From Thermococcus sp. (GTDB lineage Archaea > Methanobacteriota_B > Thermococci > Thermococcales > Thermococcaceae), in assembly GCA_021157445.1 (NCBI GenBank), contig JAGGWM010000164.1:1-14746 (forward strand): a DNA stretch of 14,746 nucleotides, in the 5' to 3' direction. Made by a program: the position numbers and the translations under genes. Positions within the stretch are counted from its first letter, which is position 1, and each line of letters opens with the position of its first letter. Below, one piece after another: positions 6,186 through 14,315 of this stretch. Under the pieces are notes generated by a model, which ran no database searches, had not been told where the DNA came from, and saw only the letters and a program-made list of their open reading frames with translations.

Positions 6186-6361
6186 GGGAGGTATTCAATA
6201 AAGAGGGGATCTTCATAAAATACAAAGAAAAAACTACAGAGCTTGAAAATGGTGATAAATTAATCCATAGAGAGGAATCCCCGACCGAACTATGGTGGCT
6301 TCTCAAAGAGACGATAAAAGGCAAGAAGGTTAGGGTAGTAGCATATGAAATCGAGGAATGA
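6182..6361 (+). CDS. 59-residue protein of unknown function
   Basis: A small gene wedged between two longer ones. Its ATG overlaps the HAD phosphatase stop (ATGA), a GGGGGG ribosome binding site lies six bases upstream, and the TGA at 6359-6361 is three bases before the next start. The product begins MREVFNKEGIFIKYKEK and ends KKVRVVAYEIEE. It is highly charged, with two predicted beta strands at the start (GIFIKYKEKTTE), a helix containing the striking ELWWLLKETI (about 36-45), and a final strand (KVRVVAYEI). It has no signal peptide, membrane segment or cysteine. I do not recognise the family. Tight packing without gaps strongly favours a real gene. It might be a small partner of the phosphatase or of the DUF4392 protein. 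Confidence 0.75.
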   Translation: MREVFNKEGIFIKYKEKTTELENGDKLIHREESPTELWWLLKETIKGKKVRVVAYEIEE

Positions 6362-6364
6362 ATT

Positions 6365-7180
6365 ATGATCGCACATCTAATAAACACCGATATTTACGGA
6401 AGAAGTGTCATAAGGCTTTATCTTGAATACCGCGAACGCGACTTTGACTTCCTAAGCAATGCCACTTCCCTGTTTTTAGAAAACATTGACAGGGTTTTAA
6501 TTGTCTCGTGTTTTCCAATTCCACCAATGCAGATAGCCGAAACAGACGGCCCTCCCGGAGCTCTGGCACTTTACAGAACCGTTGAAAAATTAGGTGGAAA
6601 AGCCGAGATATTAACATGCAAAAAGATTCAGGAAGCTCTCAAAGACTTCAAAATTGACTTTGCCCAAACCCCTTCCATAGAAAACTATTCCCTCTTGATA
6701 AGTGTTGAAACTCCTGGGAGAGCTAAGGATGGAAAGTATTACTCGATGAGCGCCTTAGAAATAGAGGTTTCTCCCTTTGATGAATTATTTCTGAAAGCTA
6801 GAGAACTTGGAATTCCCACAATTGGAATTGGGGATGGAGGGAATGAAATAGGGATGGGGAACATAAGAGACCTGGTTTGTAAGCACATAAAGTTTGGCGA
6901 GAAAATAGGTAGCGTTGTTGAGGTTGATTCCCTAGTTATTTCTGCGGTGTCTAACTGGGGAGCTTATGGATTAATCGCTCAAGCCTCTATTGAACTTGGA
7001 AAAAACATGATAAAGAGTTGGAGTGAGGAGGAAGAGAAAGTTTTGAAAGCTTTAGTTTCTTCGGGAGTTATAGATGGGGTTACTAAGAAACCAGAGCTCA
7101 GCGTTGATGGTGTCCCTCTTGAAGTCCATAAAAGCTTTTTAACATTGCTTAATTCAATCGTTGAGAATAAAATCAGGTGA
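6365..7180 (+). CDS. D-glutamate cyclase-like protein (DUF4392)
   Basis: A 271-residue protein of the DUF4392 family, related to the C-terminal domain of the D-glutamate cyclase DGLUCY that turns D-glutamate into 5-oxo-D-proline. The features seen are SCFPIPPMQIAETDGPPGA (about 48-66) with its acidic TDGP segment, SVETPGRAKDGKYYSM (about 113-128), and the hallmark glycine-rich motif GIGDGGNEIGMGN (154-166). The last third is helical. Length is typical for stand-alone archaeal forms. Whether the archaeal protein uses D-glutamate has, to my knowledge, not been settled. A ribosome-binding GAGGAAT lies upstream of the ATG at 6365. It is the fifth gene of the operon and its stop overlaps the ribosome binding site of the next gene. 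The context suggests removal of an unwanted metabolite. Confidence 0.8.
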   Translation: MIAHLINTDIYGRSVIRLYLEYRERDFDFLSNATSLFLENIDRVLIVSCFPIPPMQIAETDGPPGALALYRTVEKLGGKAEILTCKKIQEALKDFKIDFAQTPSIENYSLLISVETPGRAKDGKYYSMSALEIEVSPFDELFLKARELGIPTIGIGDGGNEIGMGNIRDLVCKHIKFGEKIGSVVEVDSLVISAVSNWGAYGLIAQASIELGKNMIKSWSEEEEKVLKALVSSGVIDGVTKKPELSVDGVPLEVHKSFLTLLNSIVENKIR

Positions 7181-7185
7181 AAGGC

Positions 7186-7800
7186 ATGAACCTCGAAGAA
7201 TACATAAAAGACAAAGAAAGTATAAACCTGATTAAAAAGGCTGAGGATCTGGCTAAAAACTTCTTTGAACGAGAAGGGACACATGGATTTTCCCATGTAA
7301 AAAGGGTCTTCAACCTCTGTTTACATATTGGGGAGGCAGAAGGGGCAGATTTGGAAGTTTTGGCTTTGGCGGCTTTGCTTCATGATGTTGCTAGGCCTCT
7401 GGAGGACAAGGGAATTGTTGAAGACCATGCCAAGGAGAGTGCAAAGATTGCTCGCAGGTTTTTGACGTCGCTCAAGTATTCCAAAGTCGATGAAGTGGTT
7501 CATGCGATTGAGGCACATCGATTCTCAAGGCCACCAGAGCCCAAAACGCTTGAGGCAAAGATCCTCAGTGATGCGGATAAGCTTGATGCAATAGGGGCAA
7601 TAGGTGTTGCGAGGGTTTTCATGTATTCAGGAGAGCACGGAAGAGATATAGAAGCTTCCATAAAGCACTTTGAAGAGAAAATACTGAAGCTCAAAGATTT
7701 GATGTACACAAAAACGGCAAAGAAATTAGCTGAAGGAAGACACAAATTTGTCGAAGAGTTTATTGGGAGGCTCCTTAAGGAGATTGAAGGGGAGCTCTAA
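7186..7800 (+). CDS. HD-domain metal-dependent phosphohydrolase
   Basis: A 204-residue HD-domain protein of the small stand-alone type. The metal-binding pattern is complete: His37 in THGFSHVKRV (32-41), the His66-Asp67 pair in ALLHDVARP, His111 in IEAHRF, and Asp129/Asp131 in ILSDADKLDAIGAIGVAR. Members hydrolyse phosphate esters of nucleotides or similar small molecules, but the substrate is not predictable here. The start is the ATG at 7186 with AGGTGA at ideal distance. The GTG at 7177 is part of that ribosome binding site and would overlap the preceding stop. It is the last gene of the six-gene run and is followed by a T-rich stretch. Confidence 0.85.
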   Translation: MNLEEYIKDKESINLIKKAEDLAKNFFEREGTHGFSHVKRVFNLCLHIGEAEGADLEVLALAALLHDVARPLEDKGIVEDHAKESAKIARRFLTSLKYSKVDEVVHAIEAHRFSRPPEPKTLEAKILSDADKLDAIGAIGVARVFMYSGEHGRDIEASIKHFEEKILKLKDLMYTKTAKKLAEGRHKFVEEFIGRLLKEIEGEL

Positions 7801-7815
7801 GGAGCTGACATTTGC

Positions 7816-7848
7816 CTTAATTTTCTTAACGATTTTGGTTCTTTTGTA
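7816..7848 (+). terminator. T-rich stretch after the six-gene operon
   Basis: Several T runs (TTAATTTTCTT, GATTTTGG, TTCTTTTG) follow the HD gene and precede the next promoter. Archaeal RNA polymerase stops at such T-rich tracts without a hairpin. No hairpin is seen here. Confidence 0.4.
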
Positions 7849-7860
7849 ATGGGATAAGGT

Positions 7861-7869
7861 TTTTAAATA
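7861..7869 (+). promoter_or_regulatory. TATA element of the KH protein-aspS operon
   Basis: TTTTAAATA preceded by GATAAGGT. The expected transcript start is near 7890, leaving a leader of about 40 bases that ends in GGGAGGTGA before the ATG at 7930. Confidence 0.6.
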
Positions 7870-7929
7870 ACGTCTGCAAAAGAGTGTTAGCTTATGTTCA
7901 TTTTTTGCAAATAACTGGGAGGTGAGCTA

Positions 7930-8439
7930 ATGAAAGCGCCGATCTGTGAGGTATGTCTAAAAACGGAAGACATTTTGTGCCCGGCAGATGAAAAGAAGCT
8001 CCAAGAGGGGGTGATTTCTGAACTTGATGTTAAGATATCAAGAATGCTCTATAAACTCTTGGGTGATGCTGACGTTGAGTTTAAGAAAGCCGTTGAAGCC
8101 GGGGATCTGGTTGTAATAATGGTTGGGGAAGGAAACGTTCCTATCGTTATCGGGAAGGGAGGCAAAAATATTAAGCTCCTAATGAGAGAGCTCGGAAAGA
8201 GAGTTAGAGTTATTGAAGGCAGGGAAATTAAAGGCACCGATGACCTCAAGAAACTTGCAACAGATCTTTTGTATCCTGCGGGAGTCTTTGGAGTTAACGT
8301 TGTCTATGCTCCAGGGGGACAATATTACAAAGTGCTTGTGATAAGAAGAGACAAGCAGAAGCTTCCCGAGAGGCAGGAGATTTTGGAGAACATCCTTTCA
8401 AAGATAGCTGGTACCGATGTCAAGATAGCTTTCATCTGA
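7930..8439 (+). CDS. NusA-like KH-domain RNA-binding protein with an N-terminal cysteine cluster
   Basis: A 169-residue protein. The N terminus has a putative zinc site (Cys6-x-x-Cys9 and Cys17, only three cysteines), then a helical segment, then a KH domain with the GxxG loop IGKGGKN at 74-80. A second KH-like fold follows, in which KLATDLLYPAGVFGVNVVY lies near 108-126. It resembles the KH region of NusA and archaeal NusA-like proteins without the bacterial N-terminal polymerase-binding domain. A role in transcription, ribosome assembly or RNA handling is likely but unproven. It is transcribed with aspS (25-base gap). An excellent GGGAGGTGA site supports the start. Confidence 0.8.
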   Translation: MKAPICEVCLKTEDILCPADEKKLQEGVISELDVKISRMLYKLLGDADVEFKKAVEAGDLVVIMVGEGNVPIVIGKGGKNIKLLMRELGKRVRVIEGREIKGTDDLKKLATDLLYPAGVFGVNVVYAPGGQYYKVLVIRRDKQKLPERQEILENILSKIAGTDVKIAFI

Positions 8440-8464
8440 CTTCTAATTTTTTGGAGGTTTAAGC

Positions 8465-9781
8465 ATGTATCGAACCCATTATTCGAGCCAAATAACCGAG
8501 GAGTTAAATGGGAAAAAAGTGAAAGTTGCAGGATGGGTCCATGAAGTCAGGGATCTCGGTGGAATAAAGTTCGTTTGGCTGAGAGATAGAGAAGGCATAG
8601 TTCAAATTACAGCCCCAAAAAAGAAAGTCAATGAAGAAATTTTCCTTATTATCCCAAAGCTCAACAGTGAAGATGTAGTTGCGGTTGAAGGTGTTGTTAA
8701 CTTTACCCCAAAGGCCAAGCTTGGGTTTGAAATTATCCCGGAAAAAATCGAAATCTTGGCAAAAGCTGAGTCTCCTCTTCCTTTAGACCCTACCGGGAAG
8801 GTTAAGGCCGAGCTCGACACAAGGCTCGACAATAGGTTTATAGACCTAAGAAAGCCCGAGGTTATGGCGATATTCAAAATACGCTCAAATGTTTTTAAGG
8901 CAATAAGAGAATTCTTTTACCAAGAGGGATTTGTTGAAATCCACACACCCAAAATAATAGTCACTGCCACTGAGGGAGGCACGGAGCTTTTCCCCATGAA
9001 GTATTTTGAAAGGGACGCCTTTTTAGCTCAATCTCCACAACTTTACAAGCAGATCATGATGGCCTCTGGATTGGACAGGGTGTTTGAAATAGCTCCTATC
9101 TTTAGAGCAGAGGAGCATAACACAACCAGACACTTAAATGAAGCTTGGAGCATTGATGCTGAAATGGCCTTTATAGAGAACGAGGATGAGGTTATGCAGA
9201 TCCTTGAGAGGCTCATTGCTTATACGATTAACTATGTTAGAGAGCACAACGAAAAGGAGCTCAAGATTTTAGACTTTGAGCTTGAGGAACCAAAGCTGCC
9301 TTTTAGAAGGATTACATATACTCAAGCTCTTGAGATACTCAAAGATCTTGGAAAAGAAATCCCCTGGGGAGAGGACATCGATACTGAAGGAGAAAAGCTC
9401 CTTGGTCGGTACATAAAGGAGACCTACGATGAAGATCTATACTTTATCTACCAGTATCCAAGTGAGGCAAAGCCCTTCTATATAATGAAATACGATGAAA
9501 GGCCTGAAATATCGAGGGCATTTGACTTGGAGTATAGAGGAGTAGAGATAACATCTGGAGGACAGAGAGAGCACCGTTATGAAAAATTAAAGGAACAAAT
9601 TGCAGAAAAGGGCTTGAATGTGGAAAGCTTTGAGTTCTATCTTAAGGCATTCCGCTATGGCATGCCACCCCATGGAGGCTTTGGTCTTGGGGCAGAGAGA
9701 CTGCTCAAGCAGATGCTCAACTTGAACAATATCCGGGAAGTTATACTATTCCCAAGGGATAGGAGAAGGTTAGAACCATAA
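8465..9781 (+). CDS. aspS: Aspartyl-tRNA synthetase, archaeal type
   Basis: A class II synthetase of 438 residues, the same length as the structurally known Thermococcus enzyme. An OB-fold anticodon-binding domain (about 1-105) with [11 protein letters not shown] is followed by the catalytic core. Motif 1 covers the FVEIHTPKI region, motif 2 is [14 protein letters not shown], and motif 3 is [10 protein letters not shown] (about 404-413). QSPQLYKQ and [11 protein letters not shown] are family signatures for aspartate and ATP binding. It charges tRNA-Asp in the cytoplasm. From memory of published work, Trp26 and Lys85 in the T. kodakarensis enzyme help exclude tRNA-Asn. Here Lys85 is kept but position 26 is His. 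GGAGGT precedes the ATG. Downstream, a T-rich tract and a new TATA element mark the end of the unit. Confidence 0.97.
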   Translation: MYRTHYSSQITEELNGKKVKVAGWVHEVRDLGGIKFVWLRDREGIVQITAPKKKVNEEIFLIIPKLNSEDVVAVEGVVNFTPKAKLGFEIIPEKIEILAKAESPLPLDPTGKVKAELDTRLDNRFIDLRKPEVMAIFKIRSNVFKAIREFFYQEGFVEIHTPKIIVTATEGGTELFPMKYFERDAFLAQSPQLYKQIMMASGLDRVFEIAPIFRAEEHNTTRHLNEAWSIDAEMAFIENEDEVMQILERLIAYTINYVREHNEKELKILDFELEEPKLPFRRITYTQALEILKDLGKEIPWGEDIDTEGEKLLGRYIKETYDEDLYFIYQYPSEAKPFYIMKYDERPEISRAFDLEYRGVEITSGGQREHRYEKLKEQIAEKGLNVESFEFYLKAFRYGMPPHGGFGLGAERLLKQMLNLNNIREVILFPRDRRRLEP

Positions 9782-9784
9782 GAG

Positions 9785-9792
9785 CTTTATAC
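9785..9792 (+). promoter_or_regulatory. Probable TATA element of the surface protein gene
   Basis: CTTTATAC lies just after the aspS stop. It would start transcription near 9814, about 30 bases before the ATG at 9844. T runs between 9793 and 9815 could also end the aspS transcript. A strong GGAGGAGG ribosome binding site lies at 9831-9838. Confidence 0.45.
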
Positions 9793-9843
9793 CATTTTAT
9801 CTTTTTATGATTTTAGGAAACAAATTTACTGGAGGAGGAAACG

Positions 9844-11913
9844 ATGAAAAAATTAACTTTGATTTTAGTTGCAATGTTGATCAGCTCGATAGTTCAGATT
9901 CCTTTGTCTTCAGCTGCAACGGATAATGCCAGAATCACTGGCATTGAGATTTCCGGAAAGCAGGGAGCTATAATCTGGGGAACTTATGAAATCAAGATAG
10001 AGTATGGAGATGGTTTCGTAACTTATCAGGTAAGCGGCGTAATAAACCCAAAAACAGCCCCCAGTGGCACAAAAGTTTGTAAAATTAAAAATGATAACGA
10101 AAGACTCAAATCAGGTGATGATTGTGATAGTTCAGACGTTGAATTCTGGGTTCAGGCTTATTATGCTTCATCGTCTAAAAAAATGTATGTGAACTTGGGA
10201 AGTCCATTAACTGAGGAAGAGTCTTTGACAATGGATGAAGGAGATTCAGAGAATTTCCCGCAATATTCCACTAAGATTAAAGTGGTTAGTGTTGATGATG
10301 AAGACAATGAAGTAAAAGTGGAAGTGACTTTACCGGATGGAAGCAAAAAGAGCGAAACAATAGAAGAAGGAGATTATGAAACTTTTGATGCAAAGGCAGG
10401 GGACTACACTTACAAATATTTTGTTAAAGTCGAGGTAACCAACATTAAAGATTCAAATACAGCTAAGTTAAAAATTTATTTCCCCAAATACCCAGCACTT
10501 AAACTAGAGGTTAAATCTTCAGGAGCTGAAACAGAACAGCCAGAGGAAGTCCAGGGAACGTTAGAGTTGATTTACAATGATATTTTGTACTCCGGGGAAA
10601 TCCTCACAATAAAAACCAATGGGACTGTTGCATATAAGCTTAAACTTAACTCCGTTGGGTATTATTCAAGCTTTAGTGTCTTTGATAAGAACAACAAACC
10701 AATAAAGACGTTCACTGTAAAGGAGGGTTCGGGGTATCAGTTATCTCAGGTGCCTATTAGAGTAGAAATTCCCCCGAACAGCGTGGACTTAACCTATAAT
10801 CGCATAAAGGTTAGATTGTATGGCCCTCAAGGTTCTGAAGTTCAACCGATTATTAGAGAAGCAAACATAAAAGTTGAACTAAGCATCAGCACGACCAAGA
10901 TTCTCCTCGACAGAGATGAGCTTATCGTCTTTGTCAATGTTGAAAACCAAGGAAGGGGCAAGGCGTTTGATGTTAATGTTGCTGCTCCTATACCCAATGG
11001 CTTTGAGCTGAGAAGTGGTATTGGAACTTGGAACCTAAAAATGCTCGATGCTTTTACAAAAATGCCTGTTTTAGTGTACACGCTAAAGCCCACCCAAGTA
11101 GGGAGCTATAAGCTCGGTCCAGTAAACGTCCAGTATTACAATGAAGCCGGAGAAAAGAAGGTTATAAAATCAAATACAATCAATCAGATCATTGTTTATG
11201 GTTTACCAAAGCTTTCTTTAGTTGGAGAGGCTTTCAATGGAACCTGGAGTACATACGTTCACACTCAGGAGAAGACAGTTAAGCTTAAATTTACGGTCTC
11301 TGCTGAGGGCAAAGATGCAAAATACGAATTCATAAAAAATGCTACAATTAAATTGCTTCTCCCAGATAGCCTTGATGGTGAGACAGAGCTCTTTGTGGGA
11401 GATGTTAAAGCTGGAGAAACCAAAACATTGGAGAGCGAGTATGCAATTCTAAAGCCAGATAATGCCATAATAAGTGCAATGTTAGTTTATCAGGACCCAC
11501 TTGGCAATTGGCATGAGGAGAACTTTGGAAACCTTGTAATCGTTAATTCCCTCCCACCAGCAGTGGAGATTAAAGAAGTCAAGGTTTACCCATCTCCAGA
11601 AGAGCTCCCACAATATGTAAATTCAACGTTAGCAGAATTGGACAACAAAACAAGGGGACTGCTTGCAGAGAAGCTCAAGAACATAAGCGTCTCTTACCTA
11701 CCTCCCGAAAAAGGTATCAACTGGTGGCCAATTCTAACTATCCTATTCCTCATAGCTTCAGCAGTCCTGGCTTACAGCTATATGGATCTCAAATCAAAGT
11801 ACGAGAAAGCCCTTAAGGAGCTTGGAAGGAGAAAGAGGAAACCAGGAGGACTCCCGAAGAAAGAAGAAGCATTAAAGCCTGAGGAAAAAGCTACTGAAGA
11901 AGCACAATCCTAG
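9844..11913 (+). CDS. Large secreted surface protein with a C-terminal membrane anchor (S-layer-like/COG1361-like)
   Basis: A 689-residue protein with a clear signal peptide (KKLTLILVAMLISSIVQIPL, probable cleavage near residue 25). It has a long extracellular beta-rich region and one membrane helix near the end (about 627-647, starting WWPILTILFLI). A basic then acidic cytoplasmic tail follows (GRRKRKPGG, then Glu/Lys repeats). Residues about 128-215 contain two similar segments, DEGDSENF to EVKVEVTLPDG and EEGDYETF to TAKLKIYFP, recalling duplicated archaeal S-layer modules. Residues about 350-450 have the VNVENQGRGKAFDVNVAAPIP pattern of NEW3/CARDB-like domains. At least six N-glycosylation sequons (for example NGT, NAT, NST, NKT, NIS) lie outside the membrane, and Cys79/Cys94 may form a disulfide. 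Similar proteins occur in Thermococcales; the specific role is unknown, with envelope structure or cell contact possible. Confidence 0.8.
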   Translation: MKKLTLILVAMLISSIVQIPLSSAATDNARITGIEISGKQGAIIWGTYEIKIEYGDGFVTYQVSGVINPKTAPSGTKVCKIKNDNERLKSGDDCDSSDVEFWVQAYYASSSKKMYVNLGSPLTEEESLTMDEGDSENFPQYSTKIKVVSVDDEDNEVKVEVTLPDGSKKSETIEEGDYETFDAKAGDYTYKYFVKVEVTNIKDSNTAKLKIYFPKYPALKLEVKSSGAETEQPEEVQGTLELIYNDILYSGEILTIKTNGTVAYKLKLNSVGYYSSFSVFDKNNKPIKTFTVKEGSGYQLSQVPIRVEIPPNSVDLTYNRIKVRLYGPQGSEVQPIIREANIKVELSISTTKILLDRDELIVFVNVENQGRGKAFDVNVAAPIPNGFELRSGIGTWNLKMLDAFTKMPVLVYTLKPTQVGSYKLGPVNVQYYNEAGEKKVIKSNTINQIIVYGLPKLSLVGEAFNGTWSTYVHTQEKTVKLKFTVSAEGKDAKYEFIKNATIKLLLPDSLDGETELFVGDVKAGETKTLESEYAILKPDNAIISAMLVYQDPLGNWHEENFGNLVIVNSLPPAVEIKEVKVYPSPEELPQYVNSTLAELDNKTRGLLAEKLKNISVSYLPPEKGINWWPILTILFLIASAVLAYSYMDLKSKYEKALKELGRRKRKPGGLPKKEEALKPEEKATEEAQS

Positions 11914-11915
11914 AC

Positions 11916-11926
11916 CTCTTTTTCTT
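11916..11926 (+). terminator. T-rich stop signal after the surface protein gene
   Basis: CTCTTTTTCTT begins two bases after the stop codon and precedes the pth2 TATA box, as expected for factor-independent archaeal termination. Confidence 0.4.
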
Positions 11927-11931
11927 AAACC

Positions 11932-11939
11932 TTTATATA
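11932..11939 (+). promoter_or_regulatory. TATA box of the pth2-truD operon
   Basis: TTTATATA preceded by CTTAAACC, a good BRE-TATA pair. The expected transcript start is near 11961, about ten bases before the ATG at 11972. Confidence 0.75.
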
Positions 11940-11971
11940 CTCCTTTTTGTTTGTTATTCTTGGGATGAAGG

Positions 11972-12328
11972 ATGTTCAAGTATAAGCAAGTTATGGTAAT
12001 CAGGGCTGATTTAAAGCTCAGTAAGGGGAAATTAGCAGTTCAAGTAGCTCATGGAGCAGTTACAGCGGCTTTCAAGGCTTACAAAGAGAAGCCAGAATGG
12101 TTCAAGGCGTGGTTCAATGAAGGACAGAAGAAAGTTGTCGTAAAAGTGGAGAGCGAAAGAGAACTTTTTGAGTTAAAAGCTCAGGCAGAGAAGTTTGGTC
12201 TTCCAGCGGCATTGATAAGGGACGCGGGCTTGACGGAAATTCCACCTGGAACAATAACGTGTCTTGCAATTGGTCCCGCACCGGAAGAGATCGTGGATAA
12301 AGTTACTGGAAATTTAAAGCTCTTATGA
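11972..12328 (+). CDS. pth2: Peptidyl-tRNA hydrolase, archaeal/eukaryotic type (Pth2)
   Basis: A 118-residue Pth2 enzyme, full length. It frees tRNAs from stalled or dropped-off peptides by cleaving the ester bond. The family signature [15 protein letters not shown] (about 15-29) holds the conserved lysines and His27, and [22 protein letters not shown] (about 81-102) holds the conserved Asp84 and Thr88. It is unrelated in fold to bacterial Pth. It has its own TATA box and a very short leader, and truD follows after nine bases, so the two are co-transcribed. An upstream ATG (in GGGATGAAGG) is out of frame. Confidence 0.95.
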   Translation: MFKYKQVMVIRADLKLSKGKLAVQVAHGAVTAAFKAYKEKPEWFKAWFNEGQKKVVVKVESERELFELKAQAEKFGLPAALIRDAGLTEIPPGTITCLAIGPAPEEIVDKVTGNLKLL

Positions 12329-12337
12329 GTGATAAAA

Positions 12338-13603
12338 ATGGACTATAAAGAATTCTTTGCTCAGTTCAATTATTTGAGCTCACTCCCTGGAATAGGGGGG
12401 AGAATTAAAACTTATCCAGAGGATTTTATAGTGAGGGAGAAAATTCCAAAGAGCATCTTTAAAGGGAACAAGTGCTTGATATACCTCCTCAAAAAACGAA
12501 ACTGGGAGACAATGGCGGCTGTAAAAGAAATAGCGAAGAGAGCTGCTATAGATTACAAATTCATTGGATTTGCAGGTACTAAAGATAGGCATGCGGTTAC
12601 TTACCAGTATATTAGCATTTGCTCGGAAAACTTGGAAGAAATAAAAAGACGTCTCGACTCATTGAAGATCCAAGATATCTCATTGAAGTTTGTGGGATAT
12701 GGAAAAAGACTAAAACTTGGCATGCTTCTTGGGAACTACTTCCAGATAATTGTGAGAGATACTGATCCTGAGACTGCTCTGGAGCGCACTAAAGAAATCT
12801 TGGCTGAATTGAAACTCAAAGGCGGCTTTCCAAATTATTTTGGCTACCAGCGTTTTGGAGAGAGGAGGGTTATTAACCATGAAGTGGGAAAGCTTCTGTT
12901 GAAGGGAAAGTTCGAAGAAGCGGCGTTTAAGTTTTTGGGAGAATATACGGGCGACATGATGGGAGACGAAGCAAGGAAAAACTTTTTGGAAAGTGGTGAT
13001 GTTGAAAAAGCCTTGGAGGAGTTTCCCAACTTTTTAAGATATGAGAGAGCCATGCTTTACAGATATAAGGAGACAAGAAGCTGGAAAAAAGCCTTTGCAG
13101 TTCTCCCACGACCGATAGTGAGGATATTCATCCACTCCTATCAGTCTTATCTCTTTAACAAAGTGCTCTCAAGGAGAATTGAAGAAGGCCTACCTCTCAA
13201 TGAAGCCCTTCCGGGAGATATTGTATGCCAAGTAAAAAAGGGCCTTCCTATAAGAAGCAAAACATTCAAAGTTACCGAAAGAAGTCTCGAATTTGTGAAT
13301 GAAAAGATTAAAGCTGGTGAAGCTATGGTTACAGGCCCAATTTTTGGATTTGCCTCACGACTCGCCGACGGAGAGATGGGCAGGATTGAGAGGGAAGTGC
13401 TGGAAGAAGAGGGAATAACGCTTGAAGATTTTAAAATGAAGCACCTGAAAATTCTAGCGGAGCCCGGTGGAAGGAGAGAACTGCTAATAAAACCCAAGAA
13501 GTTCAGATACAGGGCGTTTGATGAAGGGCTTATCTTCCGATTTTTCCTGCCCAAGGGTGTTTATGCCACAAGTCTTTTGAGGGAAATTATGAAGGATCAT
13601 TAA
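12338..13603 (+). CDS. truD: tRNA pseudouridine synthase TruD
   Basis: A 421-residue TruD-family enzyme, which converts a uridine (position 13 in bacterial tRNA-Glu) to pseudouridine. Archaeal members are usually about 400-430 residues. The catalytic motif [16 protein letters not shown] (about 75-90) contains the nucleophilic Asp83. [27 protein letters not shown] and [16 protein letters not shown] are further family blocks, and the TRUD insertion domain lies in the middle. I use the ATG at 12338 with GAGTGAT upstream; a GTG at 12329 is next to the pth2 stop and inside that site. It lies between pth2 and the HAD phosphatase in one operon. Confidence 0.93.
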   Translation: MDYKEFFAQFNYLSSLPGIGGRIKTYPEDFIVREKIPKSIFKGNKCLIYLLKKRNWETMAAVKEIAKRAAIDYKFIGFAGTKDRHAVTYQYISICSENLEEIKRRLDSLKIQDISLKFVGYGKRLKLGMLLGNYFQIIVRDTDPETALERTKEILAELKLKGGFPNYFGYQRFGERRVINHEVGKLLLKGKFEEAAFKFLGEYTGDMMGDEARKNFLESGDVEKALEEFPNFLRYERAMLYRYKETRSWKKAFAVLPRPIVRIFIHSYQSYLFNKVLSRRIEEGLPLNEALPGDIVCQVKKGLPIRSKTFKVTERSLEFVNEKIKAGEAMVTGPIFGFASRLADGEMGRIEREVLEEEGITLEDFKMKHLKILAEPGGRRELLIKPKKFRYRAFDEGLIFRFFLPKGVYATSLLREIMKDH

Positions 13604-13613
13604 GGTGAGAAAA

Positions 13614-14315
13614 ATGAAAATTAGGGCAATATCCATAGATATCGATGGTACAATCACGTATCCCGATAGGAGACTCCATGAAAAAGCGCTTGAAGCAATT
13701 AGAAAAGCAGAAGAAGTCGGACTTCCCGTAATGTTAGTTACCGGAAACAGCGCATGCTTTGCTTATGCTGCGAGCATTTTAATAGGAACGAGCGGTCCGT
13801 TCATAGCTGAAGATGGGGGTGTTGTGGGGGATAAGCGGAACAACAGGATTTTCCTTGGAGATATGGGGGATTCTATGATCTTGTGGAGTGAACTCAAAAA
13901 ACGTTACCCCCAGGCAGAGATGAGCGACACGATGAAATTCGGCGAGAGAAGAGCAGGGCTTGTGCTAAAAAGAACGGTCCCAGTTGAGGCCGTTAGAGAG
14001 ATTATAAGAGAACTTGGCTTAAACCTTGTGGCAGTTGACAGCGGATATGCGATACATGTAAAGCAGCCTCATGTAAACAAGGGTGAAGGACTAAAAAAGG
14101 CGTGTGAAATTTTGGGCATAAGCCCGAAGGAAGTCGCTCACATTGGAGATGGTGAAAACGATCTTGATGCTTTTGAGGTCGTTGGATATAGGATCGCAGT
14201 GGCTCAAGCTCCAGAGGTTGTTAAAAGGAAAGCCGATTACGTGACAAACAAGCCTTACGGCGAAGGGGCCGCAGAGGGAATTATGCATCTTTTGAAAAAA
14301 TTTGGATACCTCTAA
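13614..14315 (+). CDS. Phosphoglycolate phosphatase-like HAD hydrolase (archaeal type)
   Basis: A 233-residue HAD protein of the Cof/TA0175 type. Motif I is DIDGT (9-13), motif II is VTGN (Thr43), the motif III lysine is in NKGEG (Lys156), and motif IV is GDGENDLD (178-185). A C2-type alpha/beta cap lies between motifs II and III. Archaeal members of this size are annotated as phosphoglycolate phosphatase, which removes 2-phosphoglycolate, a by-product of DNA 3'-end repair. The sequence supports the family but not the substrate. The start is the ATG at 13614 with AGGTGA upstream. It is the third gene after pth2 and truD (ten-base gap), and its stop overlaps by four bases the stop of the convergent pyrF-like gene. 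Confidence 0.85.
   Translation: MKIRAISIDIDGTITYPDRRLHEKALEAIRKAEEVGLPVMLVTGNSACFAYAASILIGTSGPFIAEDGGVVGDKRNNRIFLGDMGDSMILWSELKKRYPQAEMSDTMKFGERRAGLVLKRTVPVEAVREIIRELGLNLVAVDSGYAIHVKQPHVNKGEGLKKACEILGISPKEVAHIGDGENDLDAFEVVGYRIAVAQAPEVVKRKADYVTNKPYGEGAAEGIMHLLKKFGYL

Noticed and set aside
7801..7929. C/D box guide RNA in an intergenic gap
   Set aside because: No properly spaced RTGATGA and CTGA boxes were seen in this or the other intergenic gaps.
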